Notes: generated by a model not told the origin, from the sequence alone. DNA of 28,293 nucleotides from an uncultured Eubacteriales bacterium (GCA_900544555.1 UQWD01000024.1:1-28293); one strand, 5' to 3'; counted from the stretch's first letter, positions 13,096-23,015 are shown. Made by a program: numbers and translations.

Positions 13096-14481
13096 TTGAC
13101 GAAAGTTTCCGTATACAGCTTCAGAAAGGCGCTCGTATTCTTCAGCAAAGCGCTTATTGCGACTGCGACGTTGCTGGCGTTTTTGTTTGTATTGACTGAG
13201 TATTATCCATCCGCGCTGTTTTACTATAAAGGGAATATCATACTGGCGTTCCTGTACTTTCTGGTATTTTTCATATACGCTACGACATATGGCTGCTTCA
13301 AAATAGGTATTCTTCGCTTGCGGGAGCTGATCTTTTCCTACGTGCTTGCCGTAACGCTGACCAATTTTATTACCTATATCATGCTGTCCCTGATTTCGGA
13401 GACTATGCTCAACCCTCTGCCGCTTCTGGCGCTTTGCGTCGTCCAAATTGCCGCGGGCGCGGGATTGTACGTACTGGCGAACAAGCTGTATTTCATTCTA
13501 TACCCGGCGCGCGATACGATTGTGATATGCGCGGATACGCGGCGCGATATGGATATTGTACGCAGGTTTCGCCAGCTTAGGGAAAGGTATAATATCTGCT
13601 GCGTATGTTATGAATCCGAGGATTATGAAACCATACTTGGGCATATTGACGAGTATTCCACCGTGATTCTAGGCAATATCGACGCTTCTCTCAGAACAAG
13701 GCTTATCGCTTACTGTTTTGAAAGCAACAAGCGTTTGTTCATCACGCCTACCATGGAGGATATCATGCTTAATAATGCGCATGAGACGCACATCGGCGAT
13801 TCTCTGGCGTATCTGTGCAAGAACCGGACGTTTACTATGGAGCAGATAGCTATAAAGCGCGTTATGGATATTCTTGTTTCATTTGCCGGTCTGGTTATCA
13901 CGCTTCCTGTAATGATCTTTACAGCCATCGCCATCAAAGCTAACGACGGCGGAAAGGTTTTTTACAAGCAAAAGCGCCTTACGCGCAACGGCCACGCGTT
14001 TATGCTTATAAAGTTCCGCAGTATGATAGAGCAGGCTGAAACGGATTGCGGGGCATGCAACGCCTTAAAGCAAGACGACAGGATTACCCCGGTCGGCAGG
14101 TTTATCCGCGCGGCCCGCATAGACGAGCTTCCTCAGCTAATCAATATATTAAAGGGAGAGATGTCCCTAGTAGGGCCAAGGCCCGAACGCCCTGAGATGT
14201 ATGAAAAGTATTGTTTGATATTCCCCCAATTCAGCTACCGGCTTAAGGTCAAAGCCGGGCTTACGGGTTATGCGCAGATATACGGCAAGTATAACACGCC
14301 TTTTGAGGATAAGGTTAAGATGGATCTGCTGTATATCGAGAACTCCTCCCTGTTAATGGATTTAAGGTTGTTATTCTATACGATTAAGGTTATATTTATG
14401 AAGGAGAGCAGCGAAGGGTTTGATGGGAAGGACTCCGCGCACGCGCAGAGCGTTAAGAATAAAGGAATGGAGGATAGTTGA
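13096..14481 (+). CDS. Polyprenyl-phosphate sugar-1-phosphate transferase (exopolysaccharide initiation)
   Basis: Transfers a sugar phosphate from a UDP-sugar to undecaprenyl phosphate, the first step of surface glycan assembly, at the inner face of the membrane. The 461-residue protein has four N-terminal transmembrane helices (about 11-36, 41-63, 77-100, 106-133), a central Rossmann-like domain (about 140-230), a further membrane helix (about 256-283) and the catalytic bacterial sugar transferase domain with KFRSM (306-310), the DE pair at 343-344 in RIDELPQL, SLVGPRP (357-363) and LTGYAQI. The start is TTG at 13096, with GGAGGG 10 bases upstream. The coupling with galE suggests galactose or glucose phosphate as the substrate. 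No other glycan genes are next to it. Confidence 0.9.
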   Translation: MTKVSVYSFRKALVFFSKALIATATLLAFLFVLTEYYPSALFYYKGNIILAFLYFLVFFIYATTYGCFKIGILRLRELIFSYVLAVTLTNFITYIMLSLISETMLNPLPLLALCVVQIAAGAGLYVLANKLYFILYPARDTIVICADTRRDMDIVRRFRQLRERYNICCVCYESEDYETILGHIDEYSTVILGNIDASLRTRLIAYCFESNKRLFITPTMEDIMLNNAHETHIGDSLAYLCKNRTFTMEQIAIKRVMDILVSFAGLVITLPVMIFTAIAIKANDGGKVFYKQKRLTRNGHAFMLIKFRSMIEQAETDCGACNALKQDDRITPVGRFIRAARIDELPQLINILKGEMSLVGPRPERPEMYEKYCLIFPQFSYRLKVKAGLTGYAQIYGKYNTPFEDKVKMDLLYIENSSLLMDLRLLFYTIKVIFMKESSEGFDGKDSAHAQSVKNKGMEDS

Positions 14482-14729
14482 AAAAACAGTGTGAAGGCTG
14501 TTATCTTAAAAATATAGTACAAAACAAAAATACTCATTGACAGCTTGTTTATTAAATGGTACAATTTTAAACTGCATTAGCATGGGCAAACTGCGGCTTA
14601 ACGGCTTACCAAAGCCATTTTTGCGGCGGTTTATGGTATGTTTTTCTCCTTTACGGGGAATAATCCATTGCCGGAAGGTATCTGGCAATAGATCCCAAAT
14701 TCGGCTACATTAGTTAGGAGTGAAAGCGG
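14482..14729 (+). other. rpoB leader region
   Basis: About 250 bp, with a promoter at 14537-14565 and then a 165-base untranslated leader. It contains a small hairpin GGCTT/AAGCC followed by ATTTTTG (about 14601-14622), which could be a weak attenuator. No ribosomal protein leader or riboswitch was recognised. Confidence 0.4.
14537..14565 (+). promoter_or_regulatory. Promoter of rpoB-rpoC
   Basis: TTGACA (14537-14542), a 17-bp spacer and TACAAT (14560-14565). This is a near-consensus vegetative promoter, consistent with the genes being expressed without the usual upstream rplJ-rplL. Confidence 0.85.
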
Positions 14730-17700
14730 ATGGCGCATGATGTTAAAATGGGTAAGCAAGTACGAAAAAGCTTTTCCAGAATTGATGAAGTTCTGGATAT
14801 GCCGGACCTTATTGAGGTGCAAAAGAAATCCTACAAGCGTTTTGTAGAAGAAGACCTCCGAGAGGCTTTGGCGGATGTTTCTCCCATAACGGATTACTCT
14901 GAAAAGCTTGTGCTGGAGTTTGTGGATTATTATATTGATTTTGAACATCCCAAATATTCGGTTGAAGAATGTAAGGAGCGGGACGTAAATTATTCCGCCC
15001 CGCTCAAAGTGATTGTTCGCCTCATTAATAAGGAAACCGGAGAGGTAAAACAATCCGAGGTGTTTATGGGCGATTTTCCGCTCATGACGGATCAGGGTAC
15101 GTTTATTATCAACGGCGCCGAGCGCGTTATTGTCAGCCAGCTCGTCCGTTCCCCCGGGGTGTATTATACCAAAAGCATCGACAAGGTCGGTAAAGAACTT
15201 TATGCAGCCCAGGTCATCCCGAACCGCGGCGCGTGGCTGGAATATGAGACGGACAGCAATGAAATATTATATGTAAAGATAGATCGCCAGCGAAAGGTAT
15301 CCATTACCGCACTCTTACGAGCGCTTGGATATGGCTCCAACGCACAGATTATCGAGCTGCTGGGAGAGGATGAAAGGCTTTTAATCACCTTGGACAAGGA
15401 CTCCACTCAAAACGTGGAGGAAGGCCTTATTGAAATTTACAAACGCCAGCGGCCTGGCGAGCCGCCTACCGTTGAGAGCGCAAGTTCGCTTCTCAACTCA
15501 CTTTTCTTCGACGAAAAACGTTATAACCTTGCCCGGGTCGGCCGGTACAAATTCAATAAAAAGCTCTCGCTTGCCGCGCGCATAGCCGGCATGACGTGCG
15601 CCGAACCCGTTATCCAAGAGGGTACGGGCGAGCTGTTGGCGGAGGCGGGGGAAATTATAACGCGCGAAGCCGCCGTAAAAATTGAAAACGCTGGAATTGC
15701 CGGCGTTTATGTCATGGCGGAAGATAAAAAAGTTAAAGTGCTTGGAAACCGGTTTGTCGACGCTTCCGGTTATCTTGATTTTAATCCGGCTGACGCCGGC
15801 CTTAACGAGAAGGTGCATTATCCTACTTTGATGGAGCTGATTAAAAAAGCTCAAGGCATTGAAGGGGATGATAGAATCGCCTTTTTCAAAGAGCATACGC
15901 ACGACCTTATCCCGAGGCATATTATTCGGGACGACATTGTCGCTACCATCAGCTACATGATAGGCCTGGCCCACTCCGTCGGCCATACGGACGATATCGA
16001 CCATTTGGGCAATCGTCGTATTCGTTCCGTGGGCGAGTTGTTGCAAAACCAAATCCGCGTGGGGCTTACGCGGCTAGAACGCGTGGTGCGCGAACGCATG
16101 TCCATTACGGATCTTGATAACATTACTCCCGCGAGCCTTATCAATATCCGGCCCGTCACGGCGGCTATAAAAGAATTCTTCGGCTCGTCGCAGCTATCCC
16201 AATTTATGGATCAGACCAACCCGCTCGCTGAGCTGACGCACAAGCGCCGCCTTTCAGCGCTCGGGCCGGGAGGGCTTAACAGGGACAGGGCGACGTTCGA
16301 GGTCAGGGACGTGCACTTCTCACACTATGGCCGCATGTGTCCCATTGAAACGCCGGAAGGACCCAATATCGGGCTTATCAACTCGTTGTCCACCTACGCG
16401 CGCATTAACGAGTACGGGTTTATTGAAGCGCCGTACCGCAAGATCGATAAGGAAACAAGCAGCATTCTGGACGAGGTGGTGTATCTGACCGCGGACGAAG
16501 AGGATAACTTCATCGTCGCGCAGGCGAACGAGCCGGTCGTTCGGCGCGAAGACGGTTCCATGTGGTTTAAAAAGGATCATGTGGTCGCAAGGCTGCTCGA
16601 CCAGATCATTGAGGTGAAAAGCTCCGAGGTTGATTATATGGACGTTTCGCCTAAGCAGCTTGTATCGGTCGCCACGGCCATGATACCGTTCCTGGAAAAC
16701 GACGATGCGAACAGAGCGCTGATGGGCTCGAACATGCAGCGACAGGCGGTACCGCTTTTAAAGCCCGAAGCGCCTATCGTTGGGACGGGTATGGAATACA
16801 AGGCCGCTCACGATTCGGGCGTCGTCATTCTAGCCAAAGAATCGGGCGCGGTGGTTTCGGTAGACGCCGGGAATATCGTGGTCGAATCGGACGACGGCGT
16901 ACGGCATCACCATAAATTGATCAAGTTTAAACGCTCCAACCAGGGTACGTGCATTAACCAGCGCCCAATCGTGAAGCTCGGCGAGCGCGTCGAAAAAGGC
17001 CAGGTTTTGGCCGACGGCGCGTCTACGGCGAACGGCGAGATCGCGCTTGGAAGGAACATCCTCATCGGGTTTATGACTTGGGAGGGCTATAACTATGAGG
17101 ACGCCGTGCTTATCAGCGAAAAGCTGGTGAAGGAGGATGTCTATACATCCATTCATATTGAGGAGCACGAGACGGAAGCGCGGGATACGAAGCTGGGCGC
17201 TGAGGAAATCACGCGCGATATACCCAACGTCGGAGAGGATGCGCTGTCCGATCTGGATGAGCGCGGTATTATCCGCATCGGCGCGGAGGTACGCTCGGGT
17301 GATATACTGGTCGGCAAGGTAACGCCAAAGGGCGAGACGGAGCTGACGGCCGAGGAGCGGCTGCTTCGCGCCATCTTCGGCGAAAAGGCCCGGGAGGTAA
17401 GGGATACGTCGCTACGCGTGCCGCACGGCGAGGGCGGCGTTATTGTGGACGTTAAGGTATTCTCCAGGGAAAACAAAGATGAGCTCCCGCCGGGGGTCAA
17501 TCAGCTCGTGCGCGTTTATATCGCGCAAAAGCGCAAAATATCCGTCGGCGATAAGATGGCTGGAAGGCATGGTAATAAAGGCGTAATTTCACGTATCCTC
17601 CCGGAGGAGGATATGCCCTTCATGCCCGACGGCACGCCGCTGCAAATTGTGCTCAATCCGCTTGGCGTGCCATCGCGTATGAATATCGGCCAGGTTCTTG

Positions 17701-18461
17701 AACTGCATTTGGGCATGGCGGCGAAGCACCTGGGAATTAATATCGCGACGCCGGTGTTCGACGGCGCTACGGAGGAGGATATTCAGGAGCTTCTTATAGA
17801 CGCGGGCTTTGAAGGGGACGGTAAAACGGTTCTATACGACGGAAGAAGCGGCGAACCGTTTGAGAATAGGATCTCAGTCGGCTATATGTATTATTTAAAG
17901 CTCCACCATCTGGTGGACGACAAGATACACGCCCGCTCCACAGGCCCTTACTCGCTGGTTACGCAGCAGCCTCTGGGCGGTAAAGCCCAGTTCGGCGGCC
18001 AGCGCTTTGGAGAGATGGAGGTTTGGGCGCTGGAGGCTTATGGAGCGGCGAACACGCTTCAGGAAATTCTAACCGTAAAGAGCGACGACGTGGTAGGCCG
18101 CGTCAAGACATATGAGGCCATTGTTAAGGGAGAGAACGTACCGCAGCCCGGCGTGCCGGAATCCTTCCGCGTGCTTATTAAGGAGCTGCAGTCGCTCGGC
18201 CTTGATATAAAGGTGCTTAACGATACCAATGAGGAAATCCAAATTGGCGAGTTAGCCGATGAGGAGGAAGCCTCGCCTCTTGACATTAATATTGCCGGAC
18301 AGGAGGATGAGCCGGTATCCCTAACCGCATCGGACGATGAGTTCCAGGAATTCGACTTCTCGTTTGACGATGATGACGATGACGACGGCGGGGACGATAT
18401 CGATGATGGAGCGCTGGATCTGGATGGATTCTCAATTGTTGATGAGAGCGAGAGCGAATGA
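14730..18461 (+). CDS. rpoB: RNA polymerase subunit beta
   Basis: Catalytic core subunit of RNA polymerase. The 1243-residue length and order of segments are normal for Firmicutes. The rifampicin pocket is of the sensitive type: Q491, D494, H504 and S509 in SQFMDQTNPLAELTHKRRLS correspond to E. coli 513, 516, 526 and 531. ETPEGPNIGLI, the Lys-containing GDKMAGRHGNKGV and the C-terminal clamp segment QPLGGKAQFGGQRFGEMEVW are intact. The ATG at 14730 has AGGAG 9 bases upstream. The C-terminus is an acidic, disordered tail (about 1195-1243) with seven Asp in a row at 1213-1219. rpoC follows after 16 bp. Confidence 0.99.
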   Translation: MAHDVKMGKQVRKSFSRIDEVLDMPDLIEVQKKSYKRFVEEDLREALADVSPITDYSEKLVLEFVDYYIDFEHPKYSVEECKERDVNYSAPLKVIVRLINKETGEVKQSEVFMGDFPLMTDQGTFIINGAERVIVSQLVRSPGVYYTKSIDKVGKELYAAQVIPNRGAWLEYETDSNEILYVKIDRQRKVSITALLRALGYGSNAQIIELLGEDERLLITLDKDSTQNVEEGLIEIYKRQRPGEPPTVESASSLLNSLFFDEKRYNLARVGRYKFNKKLSLAARIAGMTCAEPVIQEGTGELLAEAGEIITREAAVKIENAGIAGVYVMAEDKKVKVLGNRFVDASGYLDFNPADAGLNEKVHYPTLMELIKKAQGIEGDDRIAFFKEHTHDLIPRHIIRDDIVATISYMIGLAHSVGHTDDIDHLGNRRIRSVGELLQNQIRVGLTRLERVVRERMSITDLDNITPASLINIRPVTAAIKEFFGSSQLSQFMDQTNPLAELTHKRRLSALGPGGLNRDRATFEVRDVHFSHYGRMCPIETPEGPNIGLINSLSTYARINEYGFIEAPYRKIDKETSSILDEVVYLTADEEDNFIVAQANEPVVRREDGSMWFKKDHVVARLLDQIIEVKSSEVDYMDVSPKQLVSVATAMIPFLENDDANRALMGSNMQRQAVPLLKPEAPIVGTGMEYKAAHDSGVVILAKESGAVVSVDAGNIVVESDDGVRHHHKLIKFKRSNQGTCINQRPIVKLGERVEKGQVLADGASTANGEIALGRNILIGFMTWEGYNYEDAVLISEKLVKEDVYTSIHIEEHETEARDTKLGAEEITRDIPNVGEDALSDLDERGIIRIGAEVRSGDILVGKVTPKGETELTAEERLLRAIFGEKAREVRDTSLRVPHGEGGVIVDVKVFSRENKDELPPGVNQLVRVYIAQKRKISVGDKMAGRHGNKGVISRILPEEDMPFMPDGTPLQIVLNPLGVPSRMNIGQVLELHLGMAAKHLGINIATPVFDGATEEDIQELLIDAGFEGDGKTVLYDGRSGEPFENRISVGYMYYLKLHHLVDDKIHARSTGPYSLVTQQPLGGKAQFGGQRFGEMEVWALEAYGAANTLQEILTVKSDDVVGRVKTYEAIVKGENVPQPGVPESFRVLIKELQSLGLDIKVLNDTNEEIQIGELADEEEASPLDINIAGQEDEPVSLTASDDEFQEFDFSFDDDDDDDGGDDIDDGALDLDGFSIVDESESE

Positions 18462-18477
18462 GCAGGGAGGGTAACGA

Positions 18478-21400
18478 ATGTTTGAACTGACCAACTTCGA
18501 CGCTATTCAAATTGGCCTTGCGTCGCCGGAGAAAATACTTGAATGGTCGCACGGCGAGGTAAAAAAGCCTGAGACTATTAATTACCGCACCCTAAAGCCG
18601 GAAAGGGACGGCTTGTTCTGCGAACGCATTTTTGGTCCGACCAAGGATTGGGAATGCCATTGCGGGCGTTATAAACGGATCCGTTATAAAGGCGTAATCT
18701 GCGATAAATGCGGAGTTGAGGTAACGCGCGCGAAGGTGCGCCGCGAGAGGATGGGGCATATTGAGCTTGCGGCGCCGGTATCCCATATTTGGTACTTTAA
18801 AGGCATACCGTGCCGAATGAAGATGCTGCTGGATATGTCCCCGCGCGCGCTCGAACGCGTTTTGTATTTTGCCGCGTTCGTGGTGACGGACCCGGGGCAG
18901 ACTCCGCTTACCCACAAGCAAATACTAACGGATAAGGAATACCGCGAGGCGCAGGAACAGTACGGGGCAAAGGCGTTTAAGGCAGGTATGGGGGCGGAGG
19001 CTATCCGCGAGCTGCTCATGCAAATAGACCTTCCCAAGCTGGAGAAAGAGCTTAGGGATGAGATAGCCGGCGCTACCGGGCAAAAACGCGCCAACGCCAT
19101 TAAACGGCTGGAGGTTGTTGAGGCGTTTTTAAAGAGCGGAAACAAACCTGAATGGATTATTATGACGGTGATACCGGTTATTCCGCCGGAGCTGCGCCCG
19201 ATGGTACAGCTTGATGGCGGCCGGTTCGCCACCTCCGATTTGAACGATTTATATCGCAGGGTCATCAACCGCAATAACCGGTTGAGAAGGCTGCTTGAGC
19301 TGAGGGCTCCGGATATCATCGTGCGCAACGAGAAACGCATGCTTCAGGAGGCTGTGGACGCGCTCATCGATAACGGCAGGCGCGGCAGGCCGGTTACCGG
19401 CCCGGGCAACCGCCCGCTCAAATCCCTGTCCGACATGCTCAGGGGAAAGCAGGGGCGTTTCCGCCAGAACCTGCTGGGCAAGCGCGTGGACTATTCGGGC
19501 CGCTCGGTTATCGTGGTCGGCCCTGAGCTGAAGATGTATCAGTGCGGGCTTCCCAAGGAAATGGCGCTTGAGTTGTTTAAGCCATTTGTAATGAAAAAGC
19601 TGGTGCAAAACGGTAGCGCGCATAACATCAAGAGCGCCAAACGCATGGTTGAGCGCGTCAAACCCGAGGTCTGGGACGTGCTGGAAGGTGTAATTCAGGA
19701 TCATCCGGTTTTGCTCAACCGCGCGCCTACGCTGCACCGCCTCGGCATACAGGCGTTTGAGCCCGTATTGGTCGAGGGCCGCGCTCTCAAGCTCCACCCG
19801 CTGGTATGCACTGCGTACAACGCGGACTTTGATGGGGACCAGATGGCCGTGCACGTACCGCTGTCCGTAGAGGCTCAAGCGGAGGCGAGGTTCCTTATGC
19901 TTGCGTCCAACAACATACTCAAACCGCAGGATGGCAAGCCGGTCGTAAGCCCTACGCAGGACATGGTTATCGGGTGTTATTACTTGACCATAGAGCGTCC
20001 GGGCGCAAAGGGCGAGGGTAAGGTGTTTTGCTCCGAGGATGAGGCTGTGATGGCGTACCAGACCGGGAACGTCGCGCTTCAAGCCCGTATAAAGGTGCGC
20101 CTTACTAGGGAATGGCAGGGCGAAACCCGCCGCAAGGTTATAGAAACCACGGTCGGCAGGCTGATATTTAACGGCGCAATCCCTCAGGATTTGGGGTATG
20201 TGGATAGATCGAAGGAAGAAAACCTGTTTAAGCTGGAGATTGACCGGCTTATCGTTAAGAAGGATCTGGGGAAGATCGTCGACCGGTGCTACCGTCGCTA
20301 CGGCGCTACCAGAACCAGCGAGGTTCTCGATAGAATTAAGTCGCTTGGATTTAAGTATTCCACGCGCGGCGGTATAACGGTTGGCTTCCAGGATATAACC
20401 GTGCCTGAAAACAAAAAGAGCATACTGGACGAGGCGGAGAAGGAAGTTGAGAACATCGACAACATGTTCCGCATGGGCCTTTTCTCCGATGCGGAGAGGC
20501 GCGCCAGCGTAATACAGGTTTGGAGCAAGGCGACCAATGAGGTTACCGATGCGCTGATGAGCACGCTCGACGCGTTTAACCCCATTTATATGATGGCGAA
20601 CTCGGGCGCGCGCGGAAGCACCAACCAAATAAGGCAGCTGGCCGGAATGCGCGGGCTCATGGCCGACCCCTCGGGACAGATTATTGAGGTTCCCATACGC
20701 GCAAACTTCCGCGAGGGACTAACGGTTCTTGAGTTCTTCATCTCTTCGCACGGCGCGAGAAAGGGCTTGGCGGATACGGCGCTAAGAACGGCGGACTCTG
20801 GATACCTCACACGCCGGCTGGTAGACGTATCGCAGGATGTAATCATTCGCGAGCACGATTGCTTTGCCGAGCGTAATGAGGCGGTTAAGGGCGTAGCGCT
20901 CGACGCCATAATGGACGGCAGAAAAGTGGTTGAGCCGCTTGGAGACAGGATTATCGGCCGGTATACCGCGGAGGATGTATACGATCCTAATACGGGAGAG
21001 CTTATCGTACCCTGCAACGAAATGATTTCCTTCGATGTCCGGGACAGGATAATCGAAGCGGGGATTGAGAGCGTCGTATGCAGGACGGTATTTACATGCC
21101 GTAGCGAACACGGGGTTTGCTCCAAGTGCTACGGCTCGAACCTTGCGACGGGCGACGAGGTGAATATCGGCGAGGCTGTAGGCATAATCGCGGCGCAGGC
21201 CATCGGCGAACCCGGCACTCAGCTTACGATGCGTACGTTCCACGCCGGCGGCGTAGCGACCGCGGACGATATCACGCAGGGATTGCCGCGCGTTGAGGAA
21301 ATCTTTGAGGCGAGAAAGCCCAAGGGCCTGGCCGTTATATCCGAAATTAACGGTACGGTAAAAATCAGCGACAGCAAGAAAAAGCGCGAGGCCATTGTAT

Positions 21401-22002
21401 CAAATGACGACGGCGAGACGGAAAGCTACCTGATCCCCTTCGGATCCAAGCTTAAGATTAAGGATGGGGATGAGATAGAAGCCGGGGACGAGCTTACGGA
21501 GGGTTCGATTAACCCGCATGATATCCTTAAGATCAAGGGCATCAAGGGCGTGCAGGCGTATATGCTCAAGGAAGTGCAGAGCGTTTACCACTCCCACGGC
21601 GTTGATATTTCGGATAAGCATATTGAGGTTATCATCCGCCAGATGCTCCGCAAGGTTCAGATAGAGGACGCTGGGGATACGGAGATGCTGCCTGGCGAGC
21701 TTATCGATATTTTCCGCTTTGAGCGTGAAAATGAGAACGTTGTCCGGGAAGAGCGCCAGCCGGCCGTTGCCAAAAGGAAACTGCTGGGCATTACAAAAGC
21801 GTCGCTTGCGACGGATTCATTCTTGTCCGCCGCCTCCTTCCAGGAGACTACGCGCGTGCTTACCGAGGCGGCCATCAAGGGAAAGATCGACCCGCTGGTC
21901 GGTCTAAAGGAAAATGTGATTATCGGCAAACTCATCCCGGCGGGAATCGGCTTAAAGCGCTATTCCAACGTCAGCGTCGAGGAAACCGCCACGGTTGAAT
22001 AA
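18478..22002 (+). CDS. rpoC: RNA polymerase subunit beta'
   Basis: Second large catalytic subunit, forming the active centre with RpoB. The 1174-residue protein has the N-terminal zinc site C60, C62, C75, C78, the catalytic NADFDGDQ with magnesium-binding D450, D452 and D454, the trigger loop region (GLMADPSGQIIEVPIRANFREGL begins near 728) and the second zinc site in CRTVFTCRSEHGVCSKC. There is no large insertion, as usual for Firmicutes. The ATG lies 16 bp after the rpoB stop, behind AGGGAGGG. Its last codons contain the -35 box of a probable promoter for the next gene. Confidence 0.99.
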   Translation: MFELTNFDAIQIGLASPEKILEWSHGEVKKPETINYRTLKPERDGLFCERIFGPTKDWECHCGRYKRIRYKGVICDKCGVEVTRAKVRRERMGHIELAAPVSHIWYFKGIPCRMKMLLDMSPRALERVLYFAAFVVTDPGQTPLTHKQILTDKEYREAQEQYGAKAFKAGMGAEAIRELLMQIDLPKLEKELRDEIAGATGQKRANAIKRLEVVEAFLKSGNKPEWIIMTVIPVIPPELRPMVQLDGGRFATSDLNDLYRRVINRNNRLRRLLELRAPDIIVRNEKRMLQEAVDALIDNGRRGRPVTGPGNRPLKSLSDMLRGKQGRFRQNLLGKRVDYSGRSVIVVGPELKMYQCGLPKEMALELFKPFVMKKLVQNGSAHNIKSAKRMVERVKPEVWDVLEGVIQDHPVLLNRAPTLHRLGIQAFEPVLVEGRALKLHPLVCTAYNADFDGDQMAVHVPLSVEAQAEARFLMLASNNILKPQDGKPVVSPTQDMVIGCYYLTIERPGAKGEGKVFCSEDEAVMAYQTGNVALQARIKVRLTREWQGETRRKVIETTVGRLIFNGAIPQDLGYVDRSKEENLFKLEIDRLIVKKDLGKIVDRCYRRYGATRTSEVLDRIKSLGFKYSTRGGITVGFQDITVPENKKSILDEAEKEVENIDNMFRMGLFSDAERRASVIQVWSKATNEVTDALMSTLDAFNPIYMMANSGARGSTNQIRQLAGMRGLMADPSGQIIEVPIRANFREGLTVLEFFISSHGARKGLADTALRTADSGYLTRRLVDVSQDVIIREHDCFAERNEAVKGVALDAIMDGRKVVEPLGDRIIGRYTAEDVYDPNTGELIVPCNEMISFDVRDRIIEAGIESVVCRTVFTCRSEHGVCSKCYGSNLATGDEVNIGEAVGIIAAQAIGEPGTQLTMRTFHAGGVATADDITQGLPRVEEIFEARKPKGLAVISEINGTVKISDSKKKREAIVSNDDGETESYLIPFGSKLKIKDGDEIEAGDELTEGSINPHDILKIKGIKGVQAYMLKEVQSVYHSHGVDISDKHIEVIIRQMLRKVQIEDAGDTEMLPGELIDIFRFERENENVVREERQPAVAKRKLLGITKASLATDSFLSAASFQETTRVLTEAAIKGKIDPLVGLKENVIIGKLIPAGIGLKRYSNVSVEETATVE

Positions 22003-22023
22003 GGGCGCGGACTAAGCTATAAT
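21995..22023 (+). promoter_or_regulatory. Promoter overlapping the rpoC stop codon
   Basis: TTGAAT (21995-22000), a 17-bp spacer and TATAAT (22018-22023). The -35 box lies in the last rpoC codons. It would transcribe the Cys-rich membrane protein gene from about 22030 on. Confidence 0.7.
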
Positions 22024-22032
22024 AAAGATGAA

Positions 22033-22064
22033 CGGGGCAAGAACGGGATACCGCGCTTGCCCCG
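22033..22064 (+). other. Hairpin between rpoC and the next gene
   Basis: CGGGGCAAG (22033-22041) pairs perfectly with CTTGCCCCG (22056-22064), 14-base loop. No T run follows, so it is not an ordinary terminator. It sits at the start of the transcript from the promoter at 21995-22023 and might control rpoC mRNA end formation or the next gene's translation. Confidence 0.6.
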
Positions 22065-22175
22065 AACAATAGGGGCCTGCATATAGCGGGCTTTATGGAT
22101 TTATGCCTTTTATGCCGTGCGGCCGCGCCGAACGGGCGGCGGCGGACATGCTCAATGAGAGTGAGGGGGATGGAG

Positions 22176-22994
22176 ATGCTGCGCGAATATACCAATACCC
22201 AATGTAAGCTTTACGGTACGGATTACTGCAAGCTGATGCATATGACAAACTGCAAGCGCTGCACGGTTGCATGTACGGACGAGCGGGAAGCCGCCCGGAT
22301 AACCGGCGCGCTGGATCAGCTTAAGGCTTTGATGCCCGAGGATGGTATAGCCGATTTATTTATTACGAGGGAATGCGTTTTATGCAAGGGCGACAGGAAA
22401 GGAAAGCGCCGGTATTACGGTATGGTAGATCTCGGAAACCCGTTGCCCCGCTCAAGCCGCCCCGATACGATGGGTTTCAAGCCCAAAGCCAAGGCGGGCT
22501 CGATTGTTCCCGTACAGCTGGCGGCATGCTCGCGCTGCAGGCGAAACTACCTGTTGGCGGGGTACCTGCCGGTTTATCTAGCCACGGGTTTCGCGCTGGC
22601 AGCGCTTGTGGTGATGAGCATACGGAGCCTGCGCGAGGCGCTGATGGCAGTTACCTACGGCCTTCCGTTTTATGTCTTTGCCGGCGCGACGCTCCTAGGA
22701 ATAATCCTGGGCGCGGCGCTTCGCTCGAGCGCGTTGAAGAAGCTTAAAAACGAAACCGAGTTCCAGGTGATGAATTTGCCTAAGCTTAAGGCCATGGCTG
22801 AGAAAGGCTGGTTTGAGCTTTATCCGCAAAAGCGTGTGAGCCGTCTGATATTCACTAAAAAAAGGCTCCGGGCCGGCGTGTATACGGGGCCGTACCCCTG
22901 CGCCTCCGCCAATAACGGGGATCAGGAAAAATCGGTTGAGCACGTCTTGGCTGAGCCGGAAGCTCCTTCCGCTAATGAATTTGAAAATATTTGA
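22176..22994 (+). CDS. Cys-rich protein with two transmembrane helices, unknown function
   Basis: A 272-residue protein. The N-terminal cytosolic-type part has nine Cys: C10, C18, C26, C29, C33, then pairs C67/C70 and C118/C121, spaced like one or more zinc or iron-sulfur sites (three CxxC pairs). Two membrane helices follow (about 127-148 and 160-181), then a basic C-terminal part and an acidic end. I recognise no family. Start choice: ATG 22176 is 9 bases after GAGG; ATG 22170 is too close, and a longer frame from 22095 adds another CxxC but has no good ribosome binding site. It has its own probable promoter and a strong terminator, so it is an independent unit after rpoC. Confidence 0.8.
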   Translation: MLREYTNTQCKLYGTDYCKLMHMTNCKRCTVACTDEREAARITGALDQLKALMPEDGIADLFITRECVLCKGDRKGKRRYYGMVDLGNPLPRSSRPDTMGFKPKAKAGSIVPVQLAACSRCRRNYLLAGYLPVYLATGFALAALVVMSIRSLREALMAVTYGLPFYVFAGATLLGIILGAALRSSALKKLKNETEFQVMNLPKLKAMAEKGWFELYPQKRVSRLIFTKKRLRAGVYTGPYPCASANNGDQEKSVEHVLAEPEAPSANEFENI

Positions 22995-23015
22995 GTAGCG
23001 TTTCGGCGTTATATG

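Noticed and set aside
19249..20628. Long minus-strand open frame of 459 codons opposite rpoC
   Set aside because: It lies fully antisense to rpoC, has Arg/His/Leu-rich composition without any domain, and follows from the codon use of rpoC.
22095..22175. Longer N-terminus of the Cys-rich protein
   Set aside because: It would add another CxxC, but the start lacks a good ribosome binding site, while ATG 22176 has one. Kept only as an alternative.
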